In this document: positions 14,769 through 18,449 of the stretch, in pieces | How positions within the stretch are numbered: position 1 is the stretch's first letter | Layout: each line of letters opens with the position of its first letter | DNA from: an uncultured Alistipes sp. | Lineage (GTDB): Bacteria; Bacteroidota; Bacteroidia; Bacteroidales; Rikenellaceae | Direction: 5' to 3' | Assembly (NCBI GenBank): GCA_900545315.1 | Contig: UQYM01000041.1 | Location: 1-18,449 of the forward strand | DNA: 18,449 bases | Position numbers and translations under genes: made by a program | Notes under the pieces: generated by a model | What the model was told of the DNA's origin: nothing | The model's input: only the letters and a program-made list of their open reading frames with translations | Database searches by the model: none

Positions 14769-15306
14769 TTCGTCTCTCTTTTCTGTTCGGTGCAACTTTT
14801 ATTGTTTGCAAGCAGGCCCGATCACTCTCGATGTGATTGTGGTGACGATCCCTGTGTTAGTAAGCGGGCTCTTCAATCGCATAGGGGACTTTGCCGCCCC
14901 ATTTGTGGGCTTCGAGCGATTTGTGATCTTCTGCGACCTTCTGCGGTCGGTGACCTCCTGTTTTAACCTTCTGCGACTTCTTGTGGCCTCCTGTGTTCGT
15001 GCAACGCCTTGTTTACGACATTGCGGTCGGTCTGTTGGTGGCTCAACCGGCAAGGTTAGGCGATTCATCATCGCCCTGTTCTTACCGGAGGGTAATGCAG
15101 TATCGGGTGCGGGATGTTAAGTACTCTCCCGGTTCTGGTTCTACTTTTGGCTCAGCTCCTGGATTCGCTCTATTTCACTCCTGTTTCCTTGTCTCGTTGC
15201 AGTCTCCTCCAATACTTTTGCTGCCTCCGCTTTTGTTATCCTGTTCGGCCTCTTACCTGGGCGCCCATTTGTTGCGTTGCAGCTCAGTGGGGCTTCGTTC
15301 AGCCTG
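14769..15306. other. 0.54-kb gap between the S41 peptidase and kinase genes
   Basis: No supportable gene is present. The minus-strand ORF at 14799-15071 would be a 90-residue Arg/Lys-rich peptide but reads as translated repeats. The kinase-proximal half holds decayed CTTCTGCG repeats. The peptidase-proximal part (about 15118-15290) is pyrimidine-rich on the plus strand with GGTTCT, TCCTCC and CTCCTG words, like the gaps next to rnr and yidD. I saw no exact promoter box for the kinase and no terminator for the peptidase. Confidence 0.6.
14928..14977. repeat. Decayed CTTCTGCGRY repeats
   Basis: CTTCTGCGAC (14928-14937) and CTTCTGCGGT (14938-14947) are head to tail. A third copy, CTTCTGCGAC, is at 14968-14977. 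CCTCCTGT words lie between and after them (14954 and 14987). Confidence 0.7.
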
Positions 15307-16983
15307 CTACTTGCGTTCGGTGTCCTGCGAGGTGAGGATCCGGTGATAGTTGGCCGTATCTTTTAACGCTTCGATCGCTTTGAGGATCTCCGGATCGCTG
15401 TGGGTGTTGTTGCGCAAAACCCCTCCAATATAGTGATAACGCATCACAATTTCATTGCCAAGCAGCATCTTCAACTCCTCTTTGAAAGCCTGCAGATCGA
15501 TCTGCTTATCATCCTTGATCTTCTCTTCGATCGTCTTCAATTCTCCAGCAATGCGGTCGAGATATTTGTCGCGTTCGGCCTTCTGTCGCAGCTGATCCAG
15601 GGCCTGTTTGGTCTCCGAATCCGAGTCAAGCGGTTTATCGGCCATGAACGCTACAAATTCATCGTAATCGGCATCGGTCAACGCGAAGGTGTCCACATCG
15701 ATCGGCTCGCGGTGCTTCTTAAAATAGAGGTTGGCAAAATCTTCGATATAGCCCTTGGCGTAGAGCATATTCGTAAAACGGCTGTAATAGTTCTCCGGCA
15801 TGCGGATATCCGGCATGATGCCTCCGCCGTCGTACACTTTACGACCGCCCCGCGTGGTGTATTCGCGAATCAGAGAGTCAGGAACAGCCCCTACACTGCC
15901 ATCCGCTGCCCGATGCGAATAGTCGAGTACCTGAATGCAGCGTCCGCTGGGGGTGTAATATTTGGCGGTGGTCAACTTCAGGAAAGAGTTGAAGCCAACC
16001 GGGCGCGTATTTTGGACTAGCCCTTTGCCAAAGGAGCGTTGTCCCACCAGCACACCGCGGTCGAGATCCTGGAACGCTCCCGCTACGATCTCGGCAGCCG
16101 AAGCCGATGAACCGTTGATCAATACCACTACCGGAATCTCTGTGTCGATTGGTTCGCTTTGGGTGGTGAAGGTGGCGTCCATCTCCTTCATGCGCCCCCG
16201 CATCGAGACCACCTCCGTCCCTTTGGGAACAAACATCGACAAGATCTTTACCGCCTCCTGCAGAATGCCGCCGCCATTTCCCCGCAGGTCGATAATCAAA
16301 CCCTTGATCCCCTCTTTTTTCATCGAGAGAAAGGCGTTGCGGATATCGGTGCTGCAATCCTCCGTAAACTCTTTGTGTGAAATGTAGCCGATACTGTCGG
16401 CAATGACGCCCCAGTAGGGCAGTGCCGATACGACAATGCGCTCCCGTTTGATGGTCAGCTCCTGCTCCTGATCAGTGAGCAGTTTGCGCACCTTGATATG
16501 CAACTCGGTCCCCGGCGTTCCTTTGAGCAGTGAGCTCACCTGCTGGATCTCCATCCCCTTCACATCTTTGCCATCCACAGCAAGGATCAGGTCCCCGATC
16601 TGCAGACCGGCTTTGTCGGCTGGAGAACCTTTGTAGGGTTGTGCAACCATCACATAGTCCCCCTTCTTCTGAATAATGGCCCCCATACCGCCATATTTGC
16701 CGGTGGTCATGATCTCGAAATCGGCCATCTCCTTTTCTGGAATCAATTCGGTGTAGGGGTCCAGTTCGCTGGTCATCCCATCCGCCGCATTCAGCAACAA
16801 CTTTTCCGGATCGATCTCGTCCACGTAGAGGAGACTCAACTCCCGGAACATGTTGAACAGAATCTGAATATTACGCCCCAAAACAAAGTCAGGGCTTTTG
16901 GCGGCAATGGTCAGCGCGCCAACCACTACTACCAGTGTGGAGAGTAGCGCGTGTGTAATTCTCTTTTTTGTTTTCGGTTTCAT
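15307..16983 (-). CDS. S41-family C-terminal processing peptidase (CtpA/Prc type)
   Basis: An envelope serine protease that trims or degrades periplasmic proteins from their C-termini. Numbered from ATG 16983 (558 residues): a signal-anchor or signal peptide (about 8-30), an N-terminal helical region, a PDZ domain (about 93-170, with GKYGGMGAII and GLQIGDLILAVDG), and the protease core with LRGNGGG (233-239). The catalytic Ser295 lies in NGSSASAAEIVAGA and Lys320 in SFGKGLVQ, 25 residues apart as in the family. A charged C-terminal region rich in Glu and Lys (about 440-535) follows. An in-frame GTG at 17049 would add 22 residues before the signal peptide, so I chose the ATG. The membrane-protein gene upstream ends about 70 bp away and probably shares its transcript. 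Confidence 0.94.
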   Translation of the reverse strand: MKPKTKKRITHALLSTLVVVVGALTIAAKSPDFVLGRNIQILFNMFRELSLLYVDEIDPEKLLLNAADGMTSELDPYTELIPEKEMADFEIMTTGKYGGMGAIIQKKGDYVMVAQPYKGSPADKAGLQIGDLILAVDGKDVKGMEIQQVSSLLKGTPGTELHIKVRKLLTDQEQELTIKRERIVVSALPYWGVIADSIGYISHKEFTEDCSTDIRNAFLSMKKEGIKGLIIDLRGNGGGILQEAVKILSMFVPKGTEVVSMRGRMKEMDATFTTQSEPIDTEIPVVVLINGSSASAAEIVAGAFQDLDRGVLVGQRSFGKGLVQNTRPVGFNSFLKLTTAKYYTPSGRCIQVLDYSHRAADGSVGAVPDSLIREYTTRGGRKVYDGGGIMPDIRMPENYYSRFTNMLYAKGYIEDFANLYFKKHREPIDVDTFALTDADYDEFVAFMADKPLDSDSETKQALDQLRQKAERDKYLDRIAGELKTIEEKIKDDKQIDLQAFKEELKMLLGNEIVMRYHYIGGVLRNNTHSDPEILKAIEALKDTANYHRILTSQDTERK

Positions 16984-17053
16984 GAGAATCTGCGTATGAT
17001 TTCGTGGGGCTTGTCGGGTGTTCGTGTGATCAACGCCCGATGAGCTCACTGTA

Positions 17054-17548
17054 TTATTCGTTTTCAGACCGGTCGGAGCGACTCTGCTCCAAAGCGGGAC
17101 TCAAGCGGAAAACCAGACGAACCACCTCCTTGCGGATGCCGTCGATCACCAATTCATCGCCCTGTTGGGTGATGGTCAGCCGATCTTCCCACATGAGGAT
17201 CAATTTCTTTGCAGGACTTGAGGCCCGGAGGGTCCACTCATTGGCACTCTCACTTACGACACTGTATCCATTGCGGTGGATCGCGGCGAGAATCGCCTCG
17301 CGGTCGGTCAACAAATTGCCGGTCAAGCGGCGGGTGGTGAATCCAAATCGCGGATAGAGAAAGGCCAGTACCATCAGGATGATGATCATCATCCATCCCC
17401 GTTGGGTGTGGAACAGCTCGTAGAGCATCTGCTCGGCATTACCGCGTGCCGTACCGGTGCGGATCATCAGTACAAAAATCACGGTGAAGAGCAGGGCCAA
17501 CCAAATCAGGTATTTAATGGAGCGAATCAGATAGGTTTTCGGTTTCAT
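17054..17548 (-). CDS. Two-helix membrane protein of unknown function
   Basis: I do not recognise a family with certainty. The 164-residue product has two membrane spans (about 11-29 and 51-67) joined by a short polar loop. A soluble C-terminal domain (70-164) of alternating strands follows, with RNGYSVVSESANEWTLRASS and a basic stretch, and it ends in a charged SRSDRSENE tail. The topology suggests both termini in the cytoplasm. The ATG at 17548 has a -7 promoter box 39-46 bases upstream. It sits between the folate cyclo-ligase and the S41 peptidase, which are neighbours in other Bacteroidales, so it may be a lineage-specific addition to that pair. Confidence 0.8.
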   Translation of the reverse strand: MKPKTYLIRSIKYLIWLALLFTVIFVLMIRTGTARGNAEQMLYELFHTQRGWMMIIILMVLAFLYPRFGFTTRRLTGNLLTDREAILAAIHRNGYSVVSESANEWTLRASSPAKKLILMWEDRLTITQQGDELVIDGIRKEVVRLVFRLSPALEQSRSDRSENE

Positions 17549-17586
17549 CTGTTTGCGGATTAATCAAGTAACATAAATCGCATCTG

Positions 17587-17594
17587 CAAAGATA
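17587..17594 (-). promoter_or_regulatory. -7 promoter box before the membrane protein / S41 unit
   Basis: On the minus strand, TATCTTTG followed by CA matches the Bacteroidota -7 consensus TAnnTTTG exactly. It is 39 bases before the ATG at 17548. The -33 position overlaps the stop of the cyclo-ligase and is weak, so the promoter may be secondary or regulated. Confidence 0.5.
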
Positions 17595-17613
17595 CTAAGA
17601 TTTTCGGGTTTCG

Positions 17614-18449
17614 TTATGGTCGGTTTTGCAGACAATCGTACAGCGCACAGCTTTGAGGCGATCCCACCAACAGCTTGTCCATGGGAATGTCATGCGGTTG
17701 GGTGGAAAGGCGATCGAACAGCTGCAGCTCAAAGCAGATACCCACTTTTATCGCAGGGGCCTCGGCCAATAAACGATCATAGAACCCCTTCCCGTGTCCC
17801 AAACGTTCGCCGCGTGGTGAAAATCCCACTCCCGGCACAATGATTAGATCCGGTTGAAACATATCGGTATGGGAGTCGGATGACACCGTCTGTTTTGCGG
17901 AGATGTGGGTCGTTGAGGTCGATTGGATGTCTGTTGCAACCGCTTTGTTGGTGGATATACTTCCACAGAGGGGGAAGTTGCTCTTTTCGGCTTGGTGTGC
18001 GATCCTGTGGCAATTGCGGGCGTGCTCCGTGTCCAGAGGGGTTGCTAAGGATGAGTCAGGAAAGGTGTTGACGGTTGATTTAGATTGATCCGGGGAAGGG
18101 ATCTCGGTCGTTGATTCGGTTGAATCTACGGGTTCCCACACCCCGAATCGACGTTGAACCAGGTTATTGCGGCCTGTAAACGGTCGCAGCAGCAGCTCCT
18201 CGCCGTGCATGACAGGTAACAATATCTGTTTTCGGCGGTACCAACGTTCCACAAAATCGTGGGTGGCCACCTCCTGAGGTAGAGACCAATACAAGAGAAC
18301 GCATTGTGCCGTCTGAAATTCGGGAAGCTCTTCCAGGGTATGCATGATCTGTGCCGAAGCGGCTTGCAGCGCTTGGGGATCGGCATTGGTTAGCCGTTGA
18401 CGGACAATCTGGCGAAGTGTCTTTTTGTCTGGGAGGCTGGCAAGGTTGG
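17614..18449 (-). CDS. 5-formyltetrahydrofolate cyclo-ligase with loop insertion (5' end beyond window)
   Basis: The enzyme uses ATP to convert 5-formyl-THF to 5,10-methenyl-THF. The frame stays open to the right edge, and the upstream residues LPDKKTLRQIVRQRLTNADP have the usual Lys-rich ATP-binding N-terminus. The true start therefore lies outside the window; ATG 18345 is internal. Downstream are VLLYWSLPQEVATHDFV and the signature RGERLGHGKGFYDRLL. Between FGVWEPV and DLIIVPGVGF the family normally has about 15-20 residues. Here there are about 92 (17859-18126 roughly), rich in Ser, Thr, Asp and His and without family resemblance. The reading frame is intact, so the extra loop looks translated. 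A two-helix membrane protein gene follows 65 bp downstream. Confidence 0.92.
   Translation of the reverse strand, partial: NLASLPDKKTLRQIVRQRLTNADPQALQAASAQIMHTLEELPEFQTAQCVLLYWSLPQEVATHDFVERWYRRKQILLPVMHGEELLLRPFTGRNNLVQRRFGVWEPVDSTESTTEIPSPDQSKSTVNTFPDSSLATPLDTEHARNCHRIAHQAEKSNFPLCGSISTNKAVATDIQSTSTTHISAKQTVSSDSHTDMFQPDLIIVPGVGFSPRGERLGHGKGFYDRLLAEAPAIKVGICFELQLFDRLSTQPHDIPMDKLLVGSPQSCALYDCLQNRP

Noticed and set aside
14799..15071. Minus-strand ORF for a 90-residue Arg/Lys-rich peptide
   Set aside because: It is built from the decayed CTTCTGCG repeats read in one frame, has no family resemblance, and I saw no promoter or ribosome-binding site. An AG-rich strand favours such open frames by chance.
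1..18449. Search for defence systems, mobile elements, CRISPR arrays, toxin-antitoxin pairs and tRNAs
   Set aside because: No transposase, integrase, nuclease-helicase pair, regularly spaced repeats or tRNA cloverleaf was seen; the genes are housekeeping or envelope functions.

Overview
The window looks like chromosomal housekeeping DNA from a Bacteroidales bacterium (phylum Bacteroidota). The evidence is a TamL-type Omp85 lipoprotein, the gene order DUF4271 - hemD - rnpA - yidD that is typical of this phylum, several upstream boxes of the form TAnnTTTG (the Bacteroidota -7 promoter element), and few Shine-Dalgarno sequences. Base composition is near even, which would suit Rikenellaceae or a related family, but I cannot place it to genus. 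I saw no IS element, phage gene, CRISPR array, tRNA or rRNA.

Layout. Position 1 cuts the 5' part of tuf (EF-Tu, minus strand). A 1.2-kb non-coding stretch follows, holding a tuf promoter and the terminator of rnr. Next on the minus strand are rnr (RNase R), a TamL-like outer-membrane assembly lipoprotein and an AlaX-type alanyl-tRNA editing protein whose 3' end overlaps tamL. A 0.4-kb gap leads to an FMN nitroreductase (minus), divergent from dapF (plus). Also on the plus strand are a small, extremely acidic protein with a clear terminator and an alpha/beta hydrolase. A 0.6-kb repeat-rich gap separates these from a long minus-strand block. Read in its own direction that block is: 5-formyl-THF cyclo-ligase (cut by the right edge), a two-helix membrane protein, an S41 C-terminal processing peptidase, a 0.5-kb gap, an orphan sensor histidine kinase, a DUF4271 membrane protein, hemD, rnpA and yidD.

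How the genes fit together. rnpA/yidD link tRNA 5' maturation to membrane-protein insertion, AlaX guards Ala-tRNA fidelity, RNase R degrades structured RNA, TamL builds the outer membrane, and S41 and the kinase act at the envelope. DapF supplies meso-diaminopimelate for the wall, while HemD and the folate enzyme serve cofactor supply.

Most unusual. Several conserved proteins carry extra low-complexity sequence. RnpA has about 120 extra residues in one loop. The folate cyclo-ligase has about 75 extra residues in one loop. HemD has a Lys/Ala/Thr-rich histone-H1-like tail and RNase R ends in a His/Arg-rich tail. The intergenic regions are also long and contain short decayed tandem repeats (6, 8, 10 and 14 bp units). 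The window therefore looks like a genome gaining unconstrained sequence both between and inside essential genes. I did not find a convincing new multi-gene system.
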